Shown: piece after piece, positions 48,201 through 58,503 of the stretch
How the letters are laid out: every line of letters starts with the position of its first letter
How positions within the stretch are numbered: position 1 is the first letter of the stretch
NCBI GenBank assembly: GCA_030323885.1
Contig: CM059186.1
Coordinates: 155,281,064-155,345,063 of the forward strand
DNA length: 64,000 nt
From: Branchipolynoe longqiensis
Taxonomy: Eukaryota; Annelida; Polychaeta; Phyllodocida; Polynoidae
Direction: 5' to 3'
Translations under genes and position numbers: made by a program
The notes under the pieces: generated by a model
What the model saw: the letters and a program-made list of their open reading frames with translations, nothing else
Database searches by the model: none
Told to the model about the DNA's origin: nothing

Positions 48201-51200
48201 TCACATATCAGTGCTATACAGAAGAAACTGAGAAGTCATACTTAAAAACATTCTACTTGCGTGGAAATTATGGTGCGATGAGGGAATTCATGGACATCGA
48301 TTGGAACAGCCATTTCCAAGATAATAGTATATATGAATGCTGGGGTGAGTTATCACAAAAGCTGGAAGAAGCAGTGAGGAAACACATACCGACAAAGACA
48401 ATCCATCCAGATGCAAGAACCAGGCCACTGTGGATGAACAAAGAAGTGTCTACCAAAGTCATACTCAAACAACGAGCTTGCAGGAAATACTCTGCCACAA
48501 GAAGCTCTGATGAACACAAAATATATGCCAAACTCAGAAACCAGGTACGATGGAAGTCACATAAGGCTATAAGAAACTTTGAGAAACTCATTGCCCAAGA
48601 AGCCAAGGATAATCCAAAATCATTTTGGGCATATATAAACTCTAAGATGAAAACCAAGAGTGGAATAGATGAACTGGAACAACCAGATGGGAGCCTAGCT
48701 TCAAAGGATATTGATAAAGCGGAGGTATTAAATAATCTTTTCTCAGGAGTTTTCACCAGAGAGGATGTTAAAACAGTACCCCTGGTACAGAAATGCAAAT
48801 TGGTGAAGGACTTCCCTGAGGTGCTATTCACACCAGACATTGTTTTAAAAAAAGCTGGACAAACTCAAAACAGGCAAATCTCCTGGAACTGATGGAGTAC
48901 ATCCAAAAGTGCTGAAGGAATTGAGTGTGGTGCTTGCAAAACCACTTGCTATAATTTTCAATAAGTCATTTGAATCTGGTTGCCTACCCAACGAATGGAA
49001 AATAGCAAATGTTATCCCAATTTTCAAAAAAGGAAACCAGTATTCTCCACCAAATTATAGGCCAGTAAGTCTCACATCTATATTATGCAAAGTAATGGAA
49101 AGTATCATCAGAGAGCACATGCTCAGCCATATGCTAGAGAACAAATTGATGTCGGACCACCAACATGGGTTTCTACCAAAGAAATCAACAGTTACGCAGC
49201 TACTAGAAACTTTGGAAATATGGACCGACGCATTGGATAGGGGGGAATCACTAGATACTATATACTTAAATTTCATGAAGGCATTTGATACTGTCCCAAA
49301 CCAGAGGCTAGCTATCAAGTTAAAAAAACTATGGCATCGAAGGAAATACTCTGAGATGGATCCAAAGTCTTTTGACTGGAAGGAAACAACAAGTCGTAGT
49401 AAATGGCAGTAAATCTTCCTTCAAAGAGGTTCTCAGTGGGATACCTCAAGGGGGCGTCCTGGGCCCTATTCTGTTCGTCATTTTCATCAATGACCTGCCA
49501 GAGATTGTATCATGTGGGATAAAATTATTTGTAGATGACGCAAAGATCTACAGAACTGTGAATTCCACGGAAGACTGTGCTGATCTGCAAAAGGACCTGC
49601 TGGAAATGGAGAACTGGGTCAATCAGGTCATGCGAATAGGGAGACACCACCCAGACTATACATATGTTATGCATGAAAATTCTACTGGCAAGCCACTAAA
49701 TCTCGAAAAGAGTGAGGTAAAGAAAGATTTAGGAGTATTTGTAGAAGACTTCAACATGCCTATCATTAAGTTTCTCCCAGCACATGCAACAAACCGTATC
49801 CAAAGCTAATAAGATTGTGGGAATGATTCGCAGAACCTTCAAATACTTGGACGAAAAGATGCTGATCACTTTGTACAAGAGCCAAGTACGGCCAATACTA
49901 GAGTATGGAGTCACTATATGGCACCCAACATTGAAGAAGGATATTAAATCCATTGAAGCTGTTCAGAGAAGGTTAACTAAGCTAGTGCCACATCTGAAGG
50001 ACCTTAGTTATCCAGACAGACTCAGGAGACTCAAGTTACCAAGCCTTACATACAGAAGATTTCGTGGGGACATGATCAACACGTGGAAGTTCCTGAATGC
50101 TGAGTATAATGTGGATGAGGCCTTGCTATTCAGACGCATACAGGGAAGCAATACCAGAGGTCACTCCAAGAAGCTTTTCAAGCCAAGGTACAACAGCTCA
50201 CTCAGAGGGGCCTTCTTTTCACAGCGAGTGATAAACATGTGGAATGAGCTACCGGAAGAAGCGGTGGAAGCAGCTACCATGAATCAATTCAAGAATGCGC
50301 TGGACAGGGCCTGGGCCAGAGAAACATTCCTGTACGATTTCGAGGCTGCATACCATTAGAACTGAGAGCTACAAGCTTTGTATAGGCTACCACAAGCCTG
50401 CATCAAAGAAGAGGATAATAATAATAATGAGATCATTAATATTTAAAAGAAATTAATCTAGGCAATGAATTGGATTACATTTTATTTAACCATTCAATGT
50501 GGTAGGGTGGGTTTGATCGTCCTTACATAGGCGGTGATCTACCCGTCTGTGCACCCAAAATGTAATCCAATATGTGGTTAATTTAGTCAAAATCATTCTC
50601 AAGTGGAAGACACGTGTATAAATACGTTTTATTGTTTGTACAAACATCGTAATATATGTATGTGAACGTTTTAAGCCTTATAATTAAGTGGACAAAACCG
50701 ACAGACATGAATAAACCGTGCACGTGTTAAACAAGAAAAACGCATACTGGCTAGTATAATTGTATTTATGCATTTTCAGGACCGAGTAATGAATTTAATT
50801 GTTGGAGCCTTCACTGCACTGCTCGTAGCGGTAAGTCAATTTTACAATTAGTTATTCCACAAGTCCTTCTGTGATAATGTGCTATGCGATATATTTGTAT
50901 AGATCTAATCAATTCTATGGTCGATTTTTTAAATTATTATTTTTGTAATATTCTTCTTCTTTTTTTCTTTTTTTTTACGAAACACCACGATGCAATAAAA
51001 GTGGGCATTATCAGCCGAAAGCTAATATATAGACCCTAGCAGATGGCATGCGGTGAAACATTATCTTATCTCGTTTTGTTGTACTTTTTAAAATGTTTTG
51101 CCTGTAATCTGGGAATTATAGAATCCATAGACACAGTATTATTTATGGTGCCTGTTAACATGTACTCTTCGAACTACTGAACTTTTATTTATATCGAACT

Positions 51201-51581
51201 GTAGACATTCGGTGGAAATAAATTGTGTACATTGAATATATATTTGAGCCTACATTTGTTGATTGAAAATGTATTGTTATGTAGGAAACTGGCATAAGTG
51301 CTTGTGCCTATAAGAGCGAGTGGCGTGGACACAGCATCTTCTTGTCCATAGCCGTCTTCCTCGTGCTCATATCGCACTTAGTCCTGGTGAGTTGGGTTCC
51401 TAATTAACCACTAGATGTATCATTAGTCTAACCATAAGATGTAGATCTATACATTTTATTTCAATTACATTGTGTTTAGGAAACGTTGGTTTGTGCCTTC
51501 GCCATCCCAAGCCTTCCACGTGGAATGAATATTTTCTTCTCATTTTGTATTCTACATATCCTGTTCTCACACCTGGTGTTG
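45144..51581 (+). CDS. TMEM243: TMEM243-like membrane protein (3' end not found)
   Basis: TMEM243 is a small multi-pass membrane protein (human 118 residues), named for association with drug resistance and of poorly known molecular function. Exon 1 ends KKPLFGETTPR, exon 2 is DRVMNLIVGAFTALLVA, and exon 3b is ETLVCAFAIPSLPRGMNI, then FFSFCI. These align with PLFGET...DRIINLVVG..T.LL and L..AF..P.LP...NIFF..CI of the family. All introns are phase 0 with canonical GT-AG ends. Exon 3 exists as two alternative tandem versions. The last exon (the WYR.GD..PKFR segment) was not found within the window, so the gene is partial or continues beyond it. Intron 1 carries a CR1-like LINE and a MITE. Neighbour SUMF1 is divergent. 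Confidence 0.85.
45535..45575. repeat. Diverged TTCACCC hairpin
   Basis: gataaaaggttcaccccatactactacagtagtat resembles the hairpin family around SUMF1 exon 3 (23828-24733), with an inner palindrome actactacagtagta. Confidence 0.55.
45667..46091. mobile_element. MITE with 26-bp inverted repeats and ATTT duplication
   Basis: The left end GGGTCACTCTCCTGAAAAAT and the reverse complement of the right end agree at 24 of 26 positions. ATTT flanks both sides (45663-45666 and 46092-46095). 425 bp, no transposase. In TMEM243 intron 1. Confidence 0.85.
46300..47333 (+). pseudogene. CR1-like ORF1: PHD finger and RNA-binding domain
   Basis: Residues about 50-100 form a PHD finger: WKCEECKVDY, LLSCSCCGNHWCTKCI and FVWFCPTC give the C4-H-C3 pattern. 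An acidic/basic coiled coil (KKLSTFEKYLDKKLDTFE) follows. Then comes an RRM-like domain starting FNLIIYRVPES, with TKFFNNLCTEALGI, VTRLGKKN and RPMKVVL. A stop at 47167-47169 interrupts the frame, and the typical C-terminus (SISNDYTVEERKVIKEKV; NWIYRVRG) continues to 47333. The PHD may read histone marks or aid nucleic-acid binding; this is inferred from the family. Confidence 0.85.
47553..50359 (+). pseudogene. CR1-like ORF2: endonuclease and reverse transcriptase
   Basis: Endonuclease: KCLYLDADSLPNKM, LIAVTEAKPKN, IGCIYRSPNSSD and VLIMGDFNMPEIDW, then after a frameshift KSDHLTLSF (48170-48210). The linker has LWMNKEVSTKVILKQR. RT: KTGKSPGTDGVHPKVL-type sequence broken at about 48850, then VIPIFKKGNQYSPPNYRP and SDHQHGFLPKKSTVTQL (48909-49412), and after another shift LSGIPQGGVLGPILFVIF and the catalytic LFVDDAKIY (49372-49809). 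The C-terminal part (49784-50359) has LYKSQVRPILEYG, IEAVQRRLTKLVP and FSQRVINMWNELP. Breaks at about 47600, 48130, 48850, 49340 and 49790. Confidence 0.88.
50780..50830 (+). CDS. TMEM243: TMEM243 exon 2 (first membrane helix)
   Basis: 51 bases, phase 0, TTTTCAG acceptor and GTAAGT donor. It encodes DRVMNLIVGAFTALLVA, matching the D-R-(I/V)-(I/M)-N-L-(I/V)-V-G start of transmembrane helix 1. Confidence 0.88.
51285..51386 (+). CDS. TMEM243: TMEM243 alternative exon 3a
   Basis: 102 bases, phase 0, TAG acceptor and GTGAGT donor, encoding ETGISACAYKSEWRGHSI, then FLSIAVFLVLISHLVL. It starts and ends like exon 3b (ET... ...SHLVL) and has exactly the same length, so it is a tandem duplicate of it. 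It carries a hydrophobic helix but has lost the P.LP loop motif of the family. Only 93 bases separate it from exon 3b. Confidence 0.8.
51480..51581 (+). CDS. TMEM243: TMEM243 alternative exon 3b (canonical)
   Basis: 102 bases, phase 0, TTTAG acceptor and GTGAGT donor, encoding ETLVCAFAIPSLPRGMNI, then FFSFCILHILFSHLVL. AF..P.LP..(L/M)NIFF is the TMEM243 signature, so this is the ancestral version of the duplicated exon. Confidence 0.87.
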
Positions 51582-52482
51582 GTGAGTTTAAAATGATTGT
51601 GTTAGGATTTGTTATTTGCAGCATTTTCCTCGATTCTTTTTTTCAACAAATCTTCCCGCACTTTTTTTATAAATTGTACAAACTTTATTTCTACCGTAAG
51701 TTGGATGTCCGAATATAGTCATGTAATAATACACTAGTGTTTAATGTATCAGTGTTTGTGGTAGTGAATATATATTTAACAGATATCTATTTTAAATTTT
51801 AGTTGTAATTGTTTATGTCTGATAGTTACTTGCATGTATTACTCCGTTAAACATATAGTTAGTGGTAGCTACATATCAACACACATTCTGTTACGCACAA
51901 TATTATTAAATGGAATATAAATGTACTGTATAAAAACACGTAAGCTGTAAGTAGGTATCCCAAGAGAGTGCTCCACTCTGGTGGAAATGCATCATTTGGC
52001 ACCAACAAAAGCTCATTCTAAACTCACTATAGTTCATCTAAAGATCTATCCATTGAAATGATAAGTACATGTATTAAAAGCTTATGACCTGCTCTTTGTG
52101 TATCCTCTATTTATATTTGTGTCACTGTATAGATTCTTTTAGTAAAAATGATATATATGAGAGCTACATTTGTCCATTTCACAACTTTTGGCTGCATCTC
52201 CAGATTATAAAGAATTGTTGGGGCAACATTCAATTAAATTTGCGCAAGACCGCATAACTCCCACATATTCAAAATCACATAGAAACGATACAGCAGATTC
52301 TTAGCTACATTTTAGTATCAATCATTAATGAGAACTTTGAACGGAAGTATTATTACAAAACGTTTAAAAACTTCAAAATGATGCCAAAACCGGCTCATAA
52401 TTCTCACAATATATTTTTTTATATCATTAGAAAGCTAATTTTGTCCTCCTTTTAAATAATTGTTTTCTATACCACATGGGGT
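51582..52482. other. Intronic stretch 3' of TMEM243 exon 3b
   Basis: No further TMEM243 exon found. A terminus GTAGGTATCCCAAGAG at 51951 matches the family of the foldback element at 56970. Otherwise AT-rich with no feature. Confidence 0.5.
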
Positions 52483-52654
52483 GATCCGGACAAAGGAAGA
52501 CCGAGACAGGTATGGGAAGAAGGGGGTTTATTTGAAAATGACACAGGGTACAAGTCTAATGTTATATGACAGTGTTCATGACTCAGTCCACCTGATCTAT
52601 GTCGGCGAAAGGAGATGGACGACCCTGGGAGGAGGTAGGCCAGGGAGCCGACCC
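52483..52654 (-). repeat. Ngaro-like element 2, repeat B2
   Basis: A 172-bp block beginning gatccggacaaaggaagacc, repeated at 52837-53008 with only a few differences and a constant offset of 354. Confidence 0.93.
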
Positions 52655-52692
52655 CCACATAGTGGAGTTAATAAAGAGGGTGGGCGGGCGTG

Positions 52693-52836
52693 GTAAAATC
52701 CATACAGGATGAGTCTGGAGCCCGAATGCAGGTCAAGCGGGGGAGGGGGGAGGAGGAGGAGGGAGCATACGTTGCTCGGAGAGGTGAGCGTCTCGGGCTT
52801 CCCGCCGGATCAACCACAATTCGGAAATTATGGGCC
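52693..52836 (-). repeat. Ngaro-like element 2, repeat A2
   Basis: gtaaaatccatacaggatga ... attatgggcc matches 56752-56888 apart from a small indel in the G/A-rich part. Directly abuts B1. Confidence 0.93.
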
Positions 52837-53008
52837 GATCCGGACAAAGGAAGACCGAGACAGGTATGGGAAGAAGGGGGTTTATTTGAAAATGACACAG
52901 GGTACAAGTCTAATGTTATATGACAGTGTTCATGACTCAGTCCACCTGATCTATGTCGGCGGAAGGAGATGGACGACCCTGGGAGGAGGTAGGCCCGGGA
53001 GCCGACCC
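52837..53008 (-). repeat. Ngaro-like element 2, repeat B1
   Basis: Direct repeat of 52483-52654; the recombinase remnant ends within it. Confidence 0.93.
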
Positions 53009-53295
53009 AAACACAAGGCCAAGGCTCTCGGGGCGTCGGCGGGCACGTGCTTGGGGACGTATGCATGTACCGCCTCAGACTCCCAGGTTCCCTGTGCCAT
53101 TATCGCTGAGAGGTCCACCCCACTCGAAGCGCAGGCCTGAGCCGCGCCTCTGCGGAGGCCGTGCAGGGTATATGCGGCGGCTCCGGTGATGCCGGCCCCG
53201 CCGAGGGCGGCCCAGAGGAGGGGGGTGACGTCGAGTGGAGTCAGGGGGGTGCCCACGCATGCGAGGAAAGCCGGGCCATCACCGGGCACGGGCAC
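52951..53295 (-). pseudogene. Tyrosine recombinase C-terminal fragment (element 2)
   Basis: The 114-residue open stretch includes YTLHGLRRGAAQACASSG (HxxR box), AQGTWESEAVHAYVPKHV (W at the H/W position and the nucleophilic Tyr) and the tail ALALCLG. It aligns with the last 90 residues of the element 1 recombinase. The N-terminal domain and first catalytic arginine are missing. Confidence 0.85.
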
Positions 53296-53394
53296 AAGGT
53301 CGGTGGCGCCCTGCAGATGGGCGACCCGGCGATGGCAGGCACGAAGATGGAGACGGCCCGCGCCGGGGACAAGACAGGGGTCCCCACGCTCCTG

Positions 53395-54010
53395 CTCACT
53401 CGTGTTGACGTGGGTGACATTGTGGATGTGGGTGACATCGCCGAGGAGAGTGATGCGTGTGGTATCATGGACATGGGTGATGTCGTTGGCGTCGGTTTGG
53501 CTTGGGTGACGTGGGTGACCTTTTGAACATGGGTGATATCACCGACGAGAGTGATGCGGGTGGCGTCATGGACATGGGTGATGTCATTGGCGTCGTTTTG
53601 GCTTGGGTGACAGGGGTGATGTGGGTGACCTTTTTTAACCTGGGTGACATCACCGGCGAGAGTGATGCGGGTGGGCGACGTGGGTGACCTTTTGAACATG
53701 AGTAGCATCACCGACGGGAGTGGTGCGGATGGCCTCATGGGCATGGGTGATGTCGTTGGCGTCGTTTTGGCTTGGGTGACGTGGGTGACCTTTTTAACGT
53801 GGGTGACATCACCGACGAGAGTGATGCGGTTGGCGTCATGGACATGGGTGTCATCGTTGGCGTCGTTCTTTGGCTTGGGTGAGGTGGGTGACCTTGTGGA
53901 CGTGGGTGACATCCTTGCTTAGAGTGATGTGGGTGCCGTCATGGACATGGGTGACGTCTTGGACATGGGTGTTGCCATGGACATGGGTTACATCGTGGTC
54001 GTAGTGACCT
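53395..54010. repeat. GC-rich minisatellite, unit about 100 bp
   Basis: The phrases catggacatgggtgatgtc, gttggcgtcgttttggcttg, ggtgacgtgggtgacctttt and cgacgagagtgatgcg recur in the same order 4-6 times, with shorter ggacatgggtgac sub-repeats near both ends. Frames are open on both strands for compositional reasons. Confidence 0.9.
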
Positions 54011-54479
54011 CATGGACATGAGTGATGCGCGTGATGACTTCGGCGTGGAGACCTCACAGGCCTTGTGTGCAGGACTGGGGCGACGTGACCGTTACATCAC
54101 GCAGCGATGGCCTGGGCGAGTGTCGACAATAGTATGGTCACTGGCATGTTTGATGTGGTTGACGTGGGTGTTGTTTCTATGATGCGATATCCACGTCAGC
54201 GTTCACACAGAATCACATCCCTGATGTTTATGGACTCAGTGTTGGTACGTGTGTTGGCCTAGCAGACAGCAAGTCGTCCATGCCACAGAGGCATCACATG
54301 GCTGATATTATAGACTCAGTGTCAGTATGTGCATTGGCCTAGCGGGCATCAAGTCATGATGACCACACAGGTAGCCAATCACTGCTGCCTAAGCAATCTC
54401 TGATCACCGATGTTTGCACAGATTTTTTCAATCGTGAACGTTTACACAGCGGAAGGCTAGCTCCCCGCGCTGGTGGCCA

Positions 54480-54715
54480 GTGCCTACTCAAGGCCCCATG
54501 TTTGGCCCCAGGAGGCAGCTTCAACAGCATGTGGGGCATCCCCGTAGAAGTGACGCACTGGGTGGGGCTTCCCCATGCAGGGGAATCCTTGGGCACAATG
54601 CCCACGCAGGACACGTGTTGGACCTCGGGGACCAGGTTCAGCACCGGTTGGGAGTATCCCCGCGGAAGTGACGCCACGCGTGGGGTCTCCCCAGCAGGGT
54701 AATCCCTACATACGG
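54480..54715. repeat. Degenerate tandem duplication, about 115 bp
   Basis: ggcatccccgtagaagtgacgc...tggggcttccc...gggaatcc (54537-54590) reappears as gagtatccccgcggaagtgacgc...tggggtctccc...gggtaatcc (54652-54706). Confidence 0.7.
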
Positions 54716-55439
54716 GAGGCAGGCGATTCCGCAGCAACAATGTGCACATCAACACAGAGTTGTCGCTGCTGTTTATGTTAGTGATGCTTCCTTAAGTGTA
54801 TGTTGCGGGCAGAGTCACCGTCTTTAGGGCATCACCTCTGTGATTTGTCTGCTCCACTTGGCCATAGCGCGACAGGCATTAATCACCAAGGTTTACAGAT
54901 TTGTATGCACTAGGATAGTTGTGTGATGCTGCTCATTCCAACGGCCCAGCAGAGAAAAGATCGCCAGTGTTTGAACTGACATCAAATTGCTAGCGCTTAC
55001 AGCATCAGCATCAGTATGTGATATTAAATCGCCGATGTTTATGTTTCCAGTTTCAGCAATATTAGCCCTGTGCCCACTGTCAGCGTGCACAGGTCACTCA
55101 CATTGAGTCCGGGGGTGGAGGAGGTGTCAGTCAGTGTCGTCGGGAGGAGGGTTACTGGCTGGTGGGTAGCTGCTGGCTTTGGTCTAACCATGCACTTCCT
55201 CCCTGGTGGAGCCGTTTTCCATGACATCCGCACAGGTGCCAGGTCGCTCAGCCAAACAGTCGGGAGCAAGCCGGCACCCGATGTGTGTCAGATCCAAGGG
55301 AGTCGGGTTCGAATCCCTCCGTCCTCCCATGTGGTCTAGTTGCCTCGGGTAGTGTCATGGCAGTGAACAACGCCGTACAACCACGCATGTTTAATTATAA
55401 AATATCCACGTTTAGCTCGAAAAACGCCAGTAAATGCAC

Positions 55440-55855
55440 GAATCATTTGTATGATGAACTTGTAAAAACCAAGTCGCCGCAGAATTCGTGTCCTCCAGCA
55501 TTCTTGGGTTTCAACACGATAATGACGCTAAATATAATAGCGATAATCGAGCCGGAAGTCCGACAACAATCAACCAATGGCGACTGTCAAATCTGGCGTA
55601 CCGGAAAATACATCTGTTTAACGCTGATAAATCTGTCACAAATTCCTGTTTGATGAACTTGTAAGAACCAATCTACACAAGAATCCGTATCCTCCAGCAT
55701 TCCTGGGCTTCAACAGGGCAATGACGCTAAAAACAATGGCGTTATTCGAGCAGGAAGGGTCCGACCACAGTAAAACAATGGCGACTGTGATATGATATCT
55801 CACGGACCGGGAAATTCAACGGTTTAACGCAGATAATTCTGTTCATGTATTTGCC
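55440..55855. repeat. Diverged tandem duplication, about 205 bp x 2
   Basis: gatgaacttgta, tcctccagcattc, tgggtttcaacacg/tgggcttcaacagg, aatgacgctaaa, gcgactgt, ccgg-aaa and gtttaacgc occur in the same order in 55440-55640 and 55641-55855. Confidence 0.8.
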
Positions 55856-56123
55856 CAGACCAGTTGCCAACCAGCACACCATGGTCGCCAATCGAATTCA
55901 CTTGGGAACCCCCTCAGTTGGTTATAATTATGGTGTCCCAATGCAATAAAGGCTGTTCAGCTGTCAAGCTGTCAGAAGACAGAGCTGGAGGTGTCATCAC
56001 ACATGGGGCGATAATACAGCTAGTTGGCGCCCAGTTGACGAAATACAGACGATGACTTACTTGGTTTGTTTTGCCAATGTTCCGTCTGTCTAAAGTGTAT
56101 TCGCCTAAACCAACCACTACCTT

Positions 56124-56640
56124 TTAGACGTGTCCACCTTTGCCAAAATGTCCGAGTAGACGGTATTCATTGGCTTGGCGTGGTTTCCCTGCAGAGTGGT
56201 CAAGTGTTTGAGGAGTGTCAGTGCAACCTCGCACCATCTCCGAGCCTCCTCGTAACTCACGCCACTGTAGTAATGAATGGCTCAGTTCCATGCCTTTGTC
56301 ATCAGCCACAGTGTCTCCATCTCTGGGTACTGATCCTGTCTTCCTTGCCCGTGCCTTGCCGTCTGCCGTCGCGACGGCGAGACATACCGCCTCCTCGGTC
56401 GTTGGGCGGGCGCCCCTGCCGTAGTCGTCTTCGTTGTGTTGTCGGTGGTATGCGGCGTGCCGGCCGGGGCCGTGCATGTCGTCTCGGCGCTAGGAGCGGT
56501 GACGGCGTGGGTGGGGACGGCTGGCGGTGCGGTAGGCCGCGGGGACGCGCCGCCATCTTGCGAGTCGATAGACTCGTTCGGGTCAGCCCGCAGCGTGGCG
56601 GTTGCTTTCCTAGTGGCACGCTTTGCTGGGCGGCCTAGGT
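56124..56640 (-). pseudogene. Possible gag remnant of Ngaro-like element 2
   Basis: On the minus strand 56640 onward reads PAKRATRKATATLRADPNE, comparable in position and composition to the gag start PARKSTRRATTTDAAPTT of element 1. A Thr/Pro/Ala-rich stretch follows. Supported by location 110-630 bases inside repeat A1. No domain is recognised. Confidence 0.45.
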
Positions 56641-56751
56641 GCTATCGCTCTTCGGGTTCTCTGCATCTTCCTGGTTGACTTGGGGGCCTTTTTGACTTCT
56701 TTAATGCTTTGTGACATGGGTGAATCATGGGTGGAAGTGGGAGTGTAAGAC

Positions 56752-56888
56752 GTAAAATCCATACAGGATGAGTCTGGAGCCCGAATGCAGGTCAAGCGGG
56801 GGAGGAGGAGGAGGGAGCATACATTGCTCGGAGAGGTGAGCATCTCAGGCTTCCCGCCGGATCAACCACAATTCGGAAATTATGGGCC
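56752..56888 (-). repeat. Ngaro-like element 2, repeat A1 (5' end)
   Basis: Partner of 52693-52836; marks the 5' end of element 2 on the minus strand. Confidence 0.92.
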
Positions 56889-56969
56889 AATGCACAAAAA
56901 TGTGCGAACGCGAGGCCAAATAAATGCTGGCTTTATTGAATAACCAATGTTGACAGAGGGACTGGTACT

Positions 56970-57970
56970 AGTAGGTATCCCAAGTCATTTTTGAAACTCA
57001 ATAGAAAGTACCATGTTTTGATATAGTTCCATAAGCTCTACATAAAAAGTTGTAGGCTTTTTAATATGGACAAAAATGATGCAAAAATCAGCTATTTTGA
57101 CAATTTGCATGAAACCCACATTTCAGACATCAATAATTCGAAATATAATGGCCACATGAACTTGTCATTCAGGACTATGTGTTATCTATATGCATATATC
57201 AAGTGTACTTTTTTTCCAGAGTAATGACACAAATTGCCACTTGTCAATATGAGAAATTAAGAGTTATGAGGTACATAAATGCTTATATTTAAAGAAATAC
57301 GCAACCAATATTCTTGAAACTTCACAGAACTATCCACAACATCATGTAGTAAAAATGAGTTGCCACAAACAAACCAATATTAGTATAGTTTCAGAATAAT
57401 TATGATAAGTGTTGAGGAAATTAACATAAATTTCAATTTTGCATACCAATTAAGGGGTAGGATTTACACTTTCGGCTGTAGTTTGCTGGAGATCACCACA
57501 AATTTGAAAAATATATCACTTTAAAGTTCTCAAAAATGATCTTGACAGTGGTATAAAAATTATTTGGATATTTTTAAAAGACATTTATTGGTGATAATTT
57601 AAACTTTTGGTAATTTTGAATCAAAATAATGATTAGGACATTCAGTAAAACACCCATCAAGTTTTATACAAAACTAAAGCTTAGAATGTCTAATATCATC
57701 TCCTGGTAAAAATATCCAAATAATTAAAGACAAGTTCATGTGGCCATTATATTTCGAATTATTGATGTCTGAAATGTGGGTTTCATGCAAATTGCAAAAA
57801 TAGCTGATTTTTGCATCACTTTTGTCCATATTAAAAAGCCTACAACTTTTTATGTAATCATCCGATCTTAATGAACTTTGTGTCATTTTACTTCTCCTGG
57901 TAAGAGCTATGGAACTATATCAAAATATGGTCATTTCTATTGAGTTGCAAAAATGATTGGGATACCTACT
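56970..57970. mobile_element. 1-kb foldback DNA element with long inverted repeats
   Basis: Left arm 56970-57165 (agtaggtatcccaa...ggccacatgaacttgtc) and right arm 57725-57970 are reverse complements over about 190 bases. The left arm lacks roughly 50 bases present in the right. The 560-bp centre is AT-rich with no transposase. Solitary ends of the same type (GTAGGTATCCCAAG) occur at 17765 and 51951. Confidence 0.88.
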
Positions 57971-58390
57971 GTAAGCATATAAATATTTAGACAAAGAAAA
58001 CAAACAAGAAAGTTAACATGGGCAATTATGGTACACATGTGTGCATAATGTCTATATAATACAGCTTGGAAAGTGAGGTCAGACAGTCAACGTTAGTTAA
58101 AGATAAAGACATAAATAATGCAAATATATGGCGTCAATTTGTGCTATCCTAATATCAGATAAGAGTCATATAGGTAGATAAGCATGTAAATTGTTTACAT
58201 ATATATTTATTATGTGTTGCGTTAATATTTTATTCTACGCATAGAGCGTACATGTTATACCCGTTAAAATGATGTATCACATTTACACAGGTATTTCATA
58301 TACGTCCTAAGCGTAGTGTACAAGCGTAGTGTCTCTTTCACTCTCTGTCTCTCTCTCTCTCCCTCTCTCTCTCTCCCTCTCTCTCTCTCC

Positions 58391-58431
<41 letters not shown>
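57971..58431. other. Non-coding spacer ending in a CT/AT microsatellite
   Basis: AT-rich, no gene. 58332-58431 is (CT)n followed by (AT)n, which directly abuts the DIRS1-like element. Confidence 0.7.
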
Positions 58432-58437
<6 letters not shown>

Positions 58438-58503
58438 ACCTTGGTACTAAGCCTCTGGCTACTCGAGGTCGAGGGAGAAGGAAGCAACATCTGGGTCCAG
58501 CAA
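58432..58503 (+). repeat. DIRS1-like left inverted terminal repeat
   Basis: The outer part (58432-58481, tattttaccttggtactaag...) is complementary to 63350-63396 in the internal region. The inner part (58472-58503, agggagaaggaagcaacatc...) is perfectly complementary, 32 of 32, to 63596-63627. Confidence 0.93.

Larger units (their letters stand above)
46290..50430 (+). mobile_element. CR1-like LINE with PHD-finger ORF1
   Basis: A 4.1-kb two-ORF non-LTR retrotransposon inserted in TMEM243 intron 1 in the gene's sense. ORF1 has a PHD finger, coiled coil and RRM-like domain; ORF2 has an AP endonuclease and RT without RNase H. These are CR1/L2-group features. The 3' end carries a short repeat, aggataataataataatgag, rather than poly(A), as is common in this group. 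Point frameshifts break both ORFs, but full-length structure survives. The 5' boundary is approximate. Confidence 0.87.
52483..56888 (-). mobile_element. Ngaro-like YR element 2, internally rearranged
   Basis: It shows the same A1...B1-A2-B2 design as element 1 but unrelated repeat sequence: A1 56888-56752, B1 53008-52837, A2 52836-52693, B2 52654-52483. Only the C-terminal part of a tyrosine recombinase (53295-52951) and a possible gag start (about 56640-56124) remain. RT and RNase H are absent. The space is filled by a minisatellite (53395-54010), shorter duplications and unidentified sequence. It is non-autonomous and would depend on another element for mobility. Confidence 0.87.

Noticed and set aside
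53161..53922. Several frames of 60-220 codons on both strands over the GC-rich tandem repeat.
   Set aside because: They are repeats of a 100-bp unit with no protein signature and are open in several phases.
55255..55330. tRNA-like 3' half with a GGGTTCGAATCCC T-arm.
   Set aside because: No matching acceptor or anticodon arms could be folded from the upstream sequence; probably a SINE or tRNA-derived fragment.
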